Assembly (NCBI GenBank): GCA_947383065.1
Contig: CANDCB010000076.1
Span: forward strand, 1 to 5,388
Reading direction: 5' to 3'
Source: an uncultured Bacillota bacterium
GTDB lineage: Bacteria; Bacillota_I; Bacilli_A; RF39; UBA660
DNA length: 5,388 bases
Shown here: positions 1 to 5,379 of the stretch, one piece after another
How positions within the stretch are numbered: the stretch's first letter is position 1
How the letters are laid out: every line of letters starts with the position of its first letter
Program-made: the position numbers and the translations under genes
The notes under the pieces: model-generated
Told to the model about the DNA's origin: nothing
Seen by the model: the letters and a program-made list of their open reading frames with translations, nothing else
Database searches by the model: none

Positions 1-1
1 A

Positions 2-451
2 TTATTAGAAATGTGTGCTTTATATTATGATATGCCAGAGGAAAAAATTGATAAAAGAATAAAAGAAGTTGCTAAAAGATTTAATTTAGAAGATTTCTTA
101 CATCAAAGGATAGAAAATCTTTCAACTGGGCAATTGCAAAGAGTTAATATAGCTAGATGTGTTGTTCATAATCCAAAATATTATATTTTTGATGAAGCGA
201 CAAGCGGTTTAGATATTATTTCTTCTAAGACAATTTTAGATTTTATAAAAGAAGAACGTGAAAAAAATAAATGTATTTTATATTCTACTCACTATATGGA
301 AGAAGCGGAAAATATCTGTGATAGGGTAATATTAGTTCATCATGGAGAGATTATTAAAGAAGGTAGCCCAAAAAGTATTGTTAAAGAGACTAAAACAACT
401 AATTTAAGAGATGCTTTCTTTGCTTTGATAGGAGGCGATATAAATGAGTAA
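2..451 (+). CDS. natA: ABC exporter ATP-binding subunit, NatA-like (5' partial)
   Basis: This is the C-terminal 149 residues of an ABC transporter ATPase that powers export by the permease encoded next to it. The reading frame is open to the window edge, so the ATG at 11 is internal. The Walker A and Q-loop parts must lie upstream. Visible in order, numbering from the first in-frame codon: signature motif LSTGQ (40-44), Walker B YYIFDE (60-65), D-loop SGLD (68-71) and the H-loop histidine in STH (97). A short tail ending near NLRDAFFALIGG resembles the C-terminus of NatA sodium-export ATPases. The stop overlaps the start of the permease gene by 8 bases, indicating a coupled operon. The ABC-2 exporter class is secure. 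Sodium as substrate is only inferred from family resemblance, and drug or peptide export is possible. Confidence 0.9.
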   Translation, partial: LLEMCALYYDMPEEKIDKRIKEVAKRFNLEDFLHQRIENLSTGQLQRVNIARCVVHNPKYYIFDEATSGLDIISSKTILDFIKEEREKNKCILYSTHYMEEAENICDRVILVHHGEIIKEGSPKSIVKETKTTNLRDAFFALIGGDINE

Positions 452-1598
452 AAATGTTTTGATTACGATAAAAAAAGAATTAAGAAGTATCTTTAGAGAT
501 AAAAAGACAATTCTTAGAATGCTTTTATTTCCTCTTATTATACCAGCTATGATTATGCTTTATGGAACTATGTATGATAGTATTGATGATAATGAAAATA
601 ATAGTTATAAAATAGGGGTTAATTATGAAGTTAAAGAGGAAGAAAAAAAGATTTTTGAAAATTTAAATATTGAATATGAAAATTATGATAATTTAGATAA
701 TCTTAATGAAGAATATAAAAGTGGAAATATTAGTGGGTATATAACTTATGATGAGAGTGTAAATAATTATAAAATATATACTAATTCAAGTAGTACTAGT
801 GGAATGGTTTTAAATAGTTTATTAGAACAATATTTAGAATCTTATAGTGATTATCTTACAAATGTTTATCTTTTGGAACATGATATTAATCTTGATGAGG
901 CATTTAATCATTTTCAGGTATCTTATGAAGATTTAAGTAATCAGAATTATATGCTTTCAATTTTACTAACAGTGTCTTTTACTTATATTATAATGGCTAT
1001 TTGTATGGCGACTTCAAGTATGGCAACTGGAGTGACGGCAACTGAAAGAGAAAATGGTACTTTAGAGACTATATTGACTTTCCCTATTCGTAAAAAAGAT
1101 TTGATAACAGGAAAATATTTGGCCTCGGTTGTTGTTGGCTTTGTAGCTTCAGTTATCGGTTTAATTTTAACTATTGTAAGTTTATTGGTTGGTAAGAATT
1201 TTTATGCAATGTTTGAATCTTTTGAGCTTATATTGTCGTTAAAAACAATTTTAGGTAGTGTCATTGTTATAATATGTGCTTCATTTTTTATAGCAGGAGT
1301 GGCTTTAGCACTTACATGTTTTTCTAAAACTTATAAAGAAGCACAAAGTGCAGTATCAGTTTTAAATATGTTATGTATTGTACCAATGTTTGTTTCTTTA
1401 ATTGAAATAGAATTAAGTGATATATACTATTTAATTCCAATATGTAATTTTGAACAGATTTTAATGGATTTATTTACAAATAATGTTACTTTAATAAGCT
1501 TTTTCTTAACAGTTATTTCGACATTGGTTTATATATCAATTGTTTTATTCTATATTATTAAATCTTATAAGAGTGAAAAAATTCTGTTTGCTAAATAA
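444..1598 (+). CDS. natB: ABC-2 type exporter permease, NatB-like
   Basis: A 384-residue integral membrane subunit that pairs with the preceding ATPase. The N-terminus has a cytoplasmic KKELRSIFRDKKT segment, then a first membrane span at about 25-43. A large polar, probably extracytoplasmic domain follows (about 44-168). Five more spans lie near 170-190, 224-249, 267-292, 303-322 and 350-372. Between spans 2 and 3 is the hallmark ABC-2 stretch ERENGTLETILTFPIRKKDL (201-220). KTYKEAQS (295-302) before span 5 is typical of NatB-like permeases. One span, a large external loop and five spans is the usual layout of this family, and the length is normal. The start has a GGAGG site at 431-435, eight bases upstream, inside the ATPase gene. 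Na+ extrusion is the family's best-known role (B. subtilis NatAB), but the substrate cannot be read from sequence. Confidence 0.9.
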   Translation: MSKNVLITIKKELRSIFRDKKTILRMLLFPLIIPAMIMLYGTMYDSIDDNENNSYKIGVNYEVKEEEKKIFENLNIEYENYDNLDNLNEEYKSGNISGYITYDESVNNYKIYTNSSSTSGMVLNSLLEQYLESYSDYLTNVYLLEHDINLDEAFNHFQVSYEDLSNQNYMLSILLTVSFTYIIMAICMATSSMATGVTATERENGTLETILTFPIRKKDLITGKYLASVVVGFVASVIGLILTIVSLLVGKNFYAMFESFELILSLKTILGSVIVIICASFFIAGVALALTCFSKTYKEAQSAVSVLNMLCIVPMFVSLIEIELSDIYYLIPICNFEQILMDLFTNNVTLISFFLTVISTLVYISIVLFYIIKSYKSEKILFAK

Positions 1599-1640
1599 AA
1601 GACTTATATAAATCTTTATGGATTATATAAGTCTTTTTTT
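1597..1640. terminator. Bidirectional intrinsic terminator between natB and the transglutaminase gene
   Basis: A perfect 11-bp stem pairs GACTTATATAA (1601-1611) with TTATATAAGTC (1623-1633) around an 11-base loop. Flanking AAAA (1597-1600) and TTTT extend it to 15 bp. On the plus strand it runs into a row of seven T (1634-1640). On the minus strand the transcript leaves the stem into TTTTATTT. Both converging genes (natB ending at 1598, the transglutaminase ending at 1648) can therefore use it. Confidence 0.88.
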
Positions 1641-1647
1641 ATGGTAA

Positions 1648-2571
1648 TTAATTATTTAGTTCATAGTATATATTTTTATCAAAGGTATGTTCATTGTTAT
1701 TGGTATCAGTAATTTCTAATGTATTAGTATCAATTAAAAAATAATTGTGTTCTAGAATATCATTACCAGTTGGGCTAACTGGGTCATCCCATGTTAAATC
1801 TAAATGAAGCCATTTACCATCTAAATAAACGGCGTTCCATACATGAGTTAAACTGGCAACTTTAAAATTTGGGACATTAAGTTTAGATAAGATGACTGCC
1901 ATTATATCAGTATAGCCACTACAAATAGCATAGTGATCATATAAAACACCATTAATTCTTTCTGAGTCGTAGTTACTTTCTAAATTATTAGCTTTTTTAG
2001 TATCATATTTTGTTTCATTAATAATATGGTCATGTAAAGCTCTTATTTTTTCAGTAATAGTCATTTGTTCATTTGTTATATTATTAATCATGATGTCGAT
2101 ATCTTTATCAATTTTGTTTATTTCTTCATCTGAATATTTATGATATATTTTTATTAAAATTTCTCCAGCTTCATCATAAAGTATTTTAATACTAGAATAA
2201 CTGTTATAAGGATGAACATAGTTATTAATATCACTTAGAAGGGATTGATCATTACTTAGTTTTATTACATCTTTTAAACATTCACTGTATTCAATAGGAC
2301 AGTAGAATGTGAATTCTGTCCAACCTTGATTTAAGACACTATAGAAAATGTTTTTTAAGTCGTTAGGATTTTGAGGGACGTAACTTTTTAGTTGTTTGAC
2401 AAAGTAGAAATCATCATTTTTTTTATATTGATTAGCTTCTTTTATTGTAATTACTTTTTCAGGATTAGCGATACTAGAAATTTTATCCCAAACAGTATCA
2501 AAGTTTAAAAATAATATAACTAATACTAAAAGACTTAAAATAGCAAAAAGGGCATTTTTGATTTTTATCAT
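1648..2571 (-). CDS. Membrane-anchored transglutaminase-like (papain-fold) domain protein
   Basis: A 307-residue protein with an uncleaved-looking N-terminal anchor (hydrophobic 7-24), a polar middle region, and a C-terminal transglutaminase-core domain from about residue 170. The catalytic triad is visible: Cys217 in YAICSGYTD, His243 in SLTHVWNAVY, and Asp258 in WLHLDLTWDDP. The LHDHII segment (179-184) before the core is also typical of bacterial members. The domain would lie outside the cell membrane, where relatives act as proteases, peptide-modifying or protein cross-linking enzymes; the substrate here is unknown. The start is well supported by AAGGTGAT (2575-2582) three bases upstream of ATG. 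It lies 63 bases downstream of rpsT on the same strand but behind rpsT's terminator and with its own -10 element, so it is probably a separate unit. No lipobox or sortase signal is present. Confidence 0.87.
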   Translation of the reverse strand: MIKIKNALFAILSLLVLVILFLNFDTVWDKISSIANPEKVITIKEANQYKKNDDFYFVKQLKSYVPQNPNDLKNIFYSVLNQGWTEFTFYCPIEYSECLKDVIKLSNDQSLLSDINNYVHPYNSYSSIKILYDEAGEILIKIYHKYSDEEINKIDKDIDIMINNITNEQMTITEKIRALHDHIINETKYDTKKANNLESNYDSERINGVLYDHYAICSGYTDIMAVILSKLNVPNFKVASLTHVWNAVYLDGKWLHLDLTWDDPVSPTGNDILEHNYFLIDTNTLEITDTNNNEHTFDKNIYYELNN

Positions 2572-2589
2572 ATTATCACCTTAAATAAA

Positions 2590-2598
2590 ATTATATCA
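2590..2598 (-). promoter_or_regulatory. Extended -10 promoter of the transglutaminase gene
   Basis: The minus strand reads TGATATAAT, a consensus TATAAT (2590-2595) with the TGn extension. No convincing -35 box lies 16-18 bases upstream; extended -10 promoters often do without one. Transcription would start near 2582-2583, giving a leader of only about 11 bases that is little more than the Shine-Dalgarno AAGGTGAT. Confidence 0.55.
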
Positions 2599-2618
2599 TA
2601 AGAGTGTTTATATTATAT

Positions 2619-2645
2619 AAAAAAATGAAGTTGTTTACTTCATTT
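2619..2645 (-). terminator. Intrinsic terminator of rpsT, overlapping its stop codon
   Basis: Read on the minus strand, AAATGAAGT (2645-2637) pairs perfectly with ACTTCATTT (2631-2623) around a five-base loop AAACA, and the stem runs into seven T (2625-2619). The upstream arm contains the last two sense codons (ATG AAG) and the first base of the TAA stop (2635-2637). The hairpin therefore begins inside the coding region. Confidence 0.82.
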
Positions 2646-2898
2646 CTTTAACTTTTTTATTTAATCTTGATTTTTCTCTATCAGCAGTGTTCTTTTTTAC
2701 TACACCTTTGCTAACAGCCTTATCAATGTTCTTTTGTACTTTTTTAATAGCTTCAGTAGCAGCGGCTACATCTTTAGCAGCTATAGCTTTTTCGCATTCC
2801 TTAATTGTATTTTTTACTCTTGCTTTGTAATCATGATTAGCTTCTGTTTTTTTAGCTATAACTTTGATTGCTTTTTTAGAACTCTTAATATTAGCCAT
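2635..2898 (-). CDS. rpsT: 30S ribosomal protein S20
   Basis: An 87-residue, strongly basic, almost entirely helical protein that binds 16S rRNA in the small ribosomal subunit. Family hallmarks are visible: the N-terminal MANIKSSKKAIK, the central lysine/alanine-rich helices, and the C-terminal KGVVKKNTADREKSRLNKKV (69-88 region of the family). The length is typical. The reading frame extends nine codons further to an ATG at 2925, but that start is rejected. The 2898 ATG gives the canonical MANIK start and has AAGGAG (2907-2912) eight bases upstream, while 2925 coincides with the predicted transcription start. The gene stands alone with its own promoter and terminator. It is divergent from spoIIP, an arrangement that recalls the rpsT/gpr/spoIIP neighbourhood of Bacillus. 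Confidence 0.97.
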   Translation of the reverse strand: MANIKSSKKAIKVIAKKTEANHDYKARVKNTIKECEKAIAAKDVAAATEAIKKVQKNIDKAVSKGVVKKNTADREKSRLNKKVKEMK

Positions 2899-2930
2899 CT
2901 TCGTCGCTCCTTCCCTTGAATACAAATAGA

Positions 2931-2959
2931 ATTATACTAAATAATATAACAAAACGCAA
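2931..2959 (-). promoter_or_regulatory. rpsT: SigA-type promoter of rpsT
   Basis: On the minus strand, TTGCGT (2959-2954) is followed after exactly 17 bases by a perfect TATAAT (2936-2931). Transcription would start near 2924, giving a leader of about 26 bases that carries GGAAGGAG. This is a strong housekeeping promoter, as expected for a ribosomal protein gene. Its position also rules out the longer rpsT reading frame. Confidence 0.85.
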
Positions 2960-2992
2960 GTAAAAGTAAAAAAAACGACTTAATTTTAGCTG

Positions 2993-3009
2993 AAACTATT
3001 TTATAGTTT
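2993..3009. promoter_or_regulatory. Perfect inverted repeat upstream of spoIIP
   Basis: AAACTAT (2993-2999) and ATAGTTT (3003-3009) form a perfect 7-bp dyad around TTT, five bases before the spoIIP Shine-Dalgarno. It overlaps a possible -10 element, TATAGT (3002-3007), which lacks a good -35 box. It could be an operator or a small leader hairpin. It is not an intrinsic terminator on the plus strand, since an A-run rather than a T-run follows. I could not make a confident SigE or SigF promoter match here. Confidence 0.4.
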
Positions 3010-3013
3010 AAAA

Positions 3014-3021
3014 AAGGTGAT
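3014..3021 (+). promoter_or_regulatory. spoIIP: Ribosome binding site that fixes the spoIIP start
   Basis: AAGGTGAT matches the 3' end of 16S rRNA and ends four bases before the ATG at 3026. The in-frame GTG at 3017 lies inside this site, so it cannot be the start. Confidence 0.8.
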
Positions 3022-3025
3022 TAAA

Positions 3026-3928
3026 ATGACAAAAAGGTTTAAATCTAAACCTAAAAGTAAAATGAAATTATTAAAAATAGGGTTTGTTTTTTTAATTATT
3101 TATATTTCTTTTAGTGTAGTTTATAATTTAATTTATAATTTGTATTTGTCTAAATTAAGTAATGAAGAAATAATCGGACATCTTATAAAAAATGCGGAAA
3201 ATAATAAAGTGAAAAATAATTTTTTTAAAAAATATCAAGATCCACAAGTGATTTTAGGAGAAGTTTTTACTTTTAAAGAAGGAAATAATGATATTCCTGC
3301 CAATAAAATTGTTGATGTAACACCAAAAGTTTATATATATAGTACTCATGAAACAGAAAGTTATGAGGATAAATATCTTGAGGTTTATAATATAAAACCT
3401 AATGTAAAAATGATGGGGTATATTTTAAAGGAATATTTAGAAGATTTAGGAATTAGTACTTTAGTTTCAGATGGTGGAGTAACAGATATTTTAAAAGCGC
3501 ATAATTGGTCTTATAAATATAGTTATGAAGCTTCAAAGGAATTAATTATGCCAGTTTTAAATTCTAATCCTAATTTAAAATTAGTTATAGATTTACATCG
3601 TGATTCAGCACCTTTAAGTAAAACCCTTCTTACTAAAGATGATATAAACTATGCTAAAGTTTTATTTGTTGTTGGTGGGGAACATGAAAATTATGAGGTA
3701 AATTATAAGTTGGCTGAAACTTTAAAGAATTATTTAGAAAATGAAGTTTCAGGAATTACGAGAGGAATATCATTAAAAAAGGGACCAGGTGTTAATGGAA
3801 TTTATAATCAAGATTTAAATAAAAATAGTGTTCTAATAGAATTAGGTGGGCAATATAATGAGATAGAAGAAATAAATAATACGCTTAAGATTCTTTCTAA
3901 AGTTATTTTGAAATATTTAGAGGAGTGA
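3026..3928 (+). CDS. spoIIP: Stage II sporulation protein P (engulfment peptidoglycan hydrolase)
   Basis: A 300-residue membrane-anchored amidase/endopeptidase. In the known system it works with SpoIID and SpoIIM to degrade septal peptidoglycan so that the mother cell engulfs the forespore. A basic N-terminus precedes one membrane span (about 15-38), then a short linker, then the catalytic domain (about 99-300). Conserved blocks: VYIYSTHETESY (102-113, probable zinc ligand His108), VIDLHRDS (187-194, His191), RG....GVNGIYNQDL, and NSVLIELGGQYNEIEE (267-282), with Glu272 the likely catalytic glutamate. The protein is shorter than the roughly 400-residue B. subtilis SpoIIP, mainly through a short linker. 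The ATG at 3026 is chosen because the earlier GTG falls within the ribosome binding site. The stop overlaps the Shine-Dalgarno of the next gene, so the two are co-transcribed. The gene is strong evidence that the organism forms spores. Confidence 0.95.
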   Translation: MTKRFKSKPKSKMKLLKIGFVFLIIYISFSVVYNLIYNLYLSKLSNEEIIGHLIKNAENNKVKNNFFKKYQDPQVILGEVFTFKEGNNDIPANKIVDVTPKVYIYSTHETESYEDKYLEVYNIKPNVKMMGYILKEYLEDLGISTLVSDGGVTDILKAHNWSYKYSYEASKELIMPVLNSNPNLKLVIDLHRDSAPLSKTLLTKDDINYAKVLFVVGGEHENYEVNYKLAETLKNYLENEVSGITRGISLKKGPGVNGIYNQDLNKNSVLIELGGQYNEIEEINNTLKILSKVILKYLEE

Positions 3929-3932
3929 TTTT

Positions 3933-4265
3933 ATGAAAAATAGTCTTAAGGCTTGGATTATATTTAGAAGAATTATAATTTTTTTATTTGTTGTGTTTTT
4001 AATTAACTATTATCAAGTTAAAAGTGGTAATTATATTAGTGAAGAAAATAAAAGAACTATTTTGACAGAGGAAAAAATTAGAGAATTTGAGAATGATGTT
4101 AAAAATGGTGATTTTGTTGATATTAAAGATTATACAGAAAATGATTATGTAGATACAACAACAGCGGTAACAGATATAGGTTATGAAATAGGTGAGGTTG
4201 TAAATGACTTTATTAATAATAAAGTAGTAGGATTTTTTGAGTATGTAGGTCAATTTTTTAAATAA
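3933..4265 (+). CDS. Small membrane-anchored protein in the yqxA position after spoIIP
   Basis: A 110-residue protein with a basic N-terminus (residues 1-13), one membrane span (about 14-27) and an acidic extracytoplasmic region. The C-terminus (about 82-110) looks amphipathic, ending in VVGFFEYVGQFFK. The start is supported by AGGAGTGAT (3921-3929), which overlaps the spoIIP stop, so translation is probably coupled. In B. subtilis spoIIP is followed by yqxA, a membrane-associated protein of about the same length with the same single-span layout. Position, size and topology agree, but I cannot demonstrate sequence homology by eye and so give no symbol. A helper role in engulfment or cell-wall remodelling is inferred from context only. 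No catalytic motif is visible. Confidence 0.75.
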   Translation: MKNSLKAWIIFRRIIIFLFVVFLINYYQVKSGNYISEENKRTILTEEKIREFENDVKNGDFVDIKDYTENDYVDTTTAVTDIGYEIGEVVNDFINNKVVGFFEYVGQFFK

Positions 4266-4272
4266 TAATGGT

Positions 4273-4301
4273 TTGCTTCATTTATTTATATGTGATATAA
4301 T
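4273..4301 (+). promoter_or_regulatory. SigA-type promoter of the 4325 gene
   Basis: TTGCTT (4273-4278) and a perfect TATAAT (4296-4301) are separated by 17 bases, and the -10 carries the TGn extension (TGA at 4293-4295). Transcription would start near 4308. This is one of the best promoters in the window and makes the 4325 gene a new transcription unit rather than part of the spoIIP operon. Confidence 0.8.
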
Positions 4302-4303
4302 CT

Positions 4304-4324
4304 ACCTCTTAAGGAGGTTTTTTT
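4304..4324 (+). terminator. Short hairpin plus T-run containing a perfect Shine-Dalgarno
   Basis: ACCTC (4304-4308) pairs with GAGGT (4314-4318) around TTAAG, followed by seven T (4318-4324) directly before the ATG. The same bases contain AAGGAGGT (4311-4318), a full match to the anti-Shine-Dalgarno, six bases from the start. In read-through RNA from the spoIIP operon it could end transcription or hide the ribosome binding site. RNA starting near 4308 would lack the left arm. The stem is short, so termination efficiency is uncertain. Confidence 0.5.
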
Positions 4325-4921
4325 ATGACAGAGAGAAAATATTTATTAGCTATTAAAAGAGATAATAATGATTATCTTCCTTTAGAGTGGAATTTAACTA
4401 ATTTTTTTGATGGCGAAAACCTTACTACGCTTGAAGGTATTGATTCTTTTACCAAACATATAACACAAGTTGATTTAATAAATGATATTATAAATAAAAA
4501 TATGATTAGTCCTTCAGAAAAATTTAGAAATTTTGTTATTATTTATTATGAAAATGGAAAGATTAGAGAAGATAAGGAAGGACCAATTTTTAAAGATGAT
4601 TTTGTAATTGATGAAAATGATTTTATTTTATTTATTATTGAAAATATAAAAAATAAAAGATTTTTAAGTTTTATTTTTAACATGTGTAATGTTAAGAGCT
4701 CTAATCCTCGTTTAGAGGAGTTTAAATTTATTCTTAAGAATATTGATTTATTTAGATTAAAAGGAGCTAATGGGATTTTTGCTTCTATTTCTTTATTTAA
4801 AGAATTAGATTATGAGACTAAAAGGAAGATACTTATTCGTGTTTCTTCTAGAGTTGTTAAAACGTTAAATGATTCTAAAAAAATAACTTTGAAGAAAGAA
4901 ACAGATGATTTAGCAGCATAA
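4325..4921 (+). CDS. Hypothetical cytoplasmic protein, 198 residues
   Basis: I do not recognise this protein. It has no signal peptide or membrane span. The N-terminal half (about 1-95) mixes predicted strands and turns, beginning KYLLAIKRDNNDYLPLEW and including FVIIYYENGKIRE (70-82). The C-terminal half (about 96-185) is helical, with hydrophobic segments around 99-118 and 131-160, then LDYETKRKILIRVSSRVVKT (161-180) and a polar lysine-rich tail. No enzyme or DNA-binding motif stands out; the single cysteine (121) is isolated. Expression should be strong: a near-consensus extended -10 promoter and a perfect AAGGAGGT six bases before ATG. Base composition matches its neighbours, giving no sign of recent transfer. 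It is not clearly tied to sporulation, because its own promoter separates it from spoIIP. Confidence 0.85.
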   Translation: MTERKYLLAIKRDNNDYLPLEWNLTNFFDGENLTTLEGIDSFTKHITQVDLINDIINKNMISPSEKFRNFVIIYYENGKIREDKEGPIFKDDFVIDENDFILFIIENIKNKRFLSFIFNMCNVKSSNPRLEEFKFILKNIDLFRLKGANGIFASISLFKELDYETKRKILIRVSSRVVKTLNDSKKITLKKETDDLAA

Positions 4922-4979
4922 TATTTTATTTATAAGGACTTAATAAATAGGAAATATTATTGAAAATTCTTGGGAAGAC

Positions 4980-5008
4980 TTGCTTATTTTCTTATATTAA
5001 GATAATAT
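4980..5008 (+). promoter_or_regulatory. Possible promoter of the 5032 gene
   Basis: TTGCTT (4980-4985), the same -35 box as the 4325 promoter, is followed after 17 bases by TAATAT (5003-5008), a weaker -10. Alternatives in the same A+T-rich gap are TTGGGA (4970-4975) with TATATT (4993-4998), also at 17 bases, and GATAAT (5001-5006). A promoter in the gap 4922-5031 is plausible, but which pair is used cannot be decided by eye. Confidence 0.4.
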
Positions 5009-5031
5009 TTAACTAAATAAGAGGTGGTTTT

Positions 5032-5373
5032 ATGAGTTTACCTTCAAAAGAGCTTGAAAAAATAAAAAGATTTTTACGTGATAATACTGATTATAATGTA
5101 GATTTATTTTTGAGTGGTAAAAGCGATCATCAAATTACGGCTATATATCAGCAAATAAAAAGGGCTATGGAAACTTATCCTATAGAAATATTATCTATTA
5201 TTAAAAAAAATCCTCGTTTAGCTAGTGAAATTGAAGGAGAAGATTTATATATACTTTCCTATAATGAGTTGGCAAGGATAAGAAAATGGTTAAGAGAACA
5301 AATTAATACTAATTCAAAAATGAAAGTTGTAAGTGCACAACAAGTAGATGGAACAATTCAGCGAGCAAAATAA
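5032..5373 (+). CDS. Hypothetical small helical protein with internal repeats, 113 residues
   Basis: I do not recognise this protein. It is soluble, mostly helical and mildly basic. The start is supported by GAGGTG (5021-5026), five to six bases before ATG. Two helices are clearly related: ELEKIKRFLRDN (7-18) and ELARIRKWLREQ (79-90), with 5 of 12 residues identical and six of the rest conservative. A weaker third copy, QITAIYQQIKRA (34-45), keeps the same spacing of hydrophobic and basic residues. The consensus is roughly S/P-x-x-E/Q-L/I-x-x-I-x-x-x-L/I-R/K. This suggests a helical-repeat scaffold or interaction protein. The tail (93-113) is polar and probably flexible. The gene lies 110 bases after the 4325 gene in the same direction. 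The stop codon is only 15 bases from the end of the sequence, so no terminator can be seen. Confidence 0.82.
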   Translation: MSLPSKELEKIKRFLRDNTDYNVDLFLSGKSDHQITAIYQQIKRAMETYPIEILSIIKKNPRLASEIEGEDLYILSYNELARIRKWLREQINTNSKMKVVSAQQVDGTIQRAK

Positions 5374-5379
5374 GTGATA

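Noticed and set aside
11..451. ATG at 11 as the true start of the ABC ATPase
   Set aside because: The frame is open to the window edge and the protein would lack Walker A and the Q-loop, so the gene is cut by the edge rather than starting here.
2734..2919. 61-residue open frame on the plus strand
   Set aside because: It is antisense to rpsT, rich in F and S as expected from the reverse complement of lysine-rich codons, and has no ribosome binding site.
2899..2925. Nine extra codons at the start of rpsT
   Set aside because: The upstream ATG sits at the predicted transcription start and has no ribosome binding site, whereas the ATG at 2898 has AAGGAG and gives the canonical MANIK N-terminus.
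3017..3025. GTG start for spoIIP
   Set aside because: This GTG is part of the AAGGTGAT ribosome binding site for the ATG at 3026.
2899..3025. A SigE or SigF promoter for spoIIP
   Set aside because: No pair of boxes with the expected sequence and spacing could be found by eye; only a weak TATAGT is present, so no sporulation promoter is claimed.
3026..3928. Mycoplasma-type genetic code (TGA as tryptophan)
   Set aside because: spoIIP ends at TGA exactly where the next gene's ribosome binding site lies, and tryptophan is encoded by TGG in several genes.
3999..4253. 84-residue open frame on the minus strand
   Set aside because: It lies entirely within the gene after spoIIP; its excess of I, Y, F and N is typical of antisense translation of A+T-rich DNA, and it lacks a ribosome binding site.
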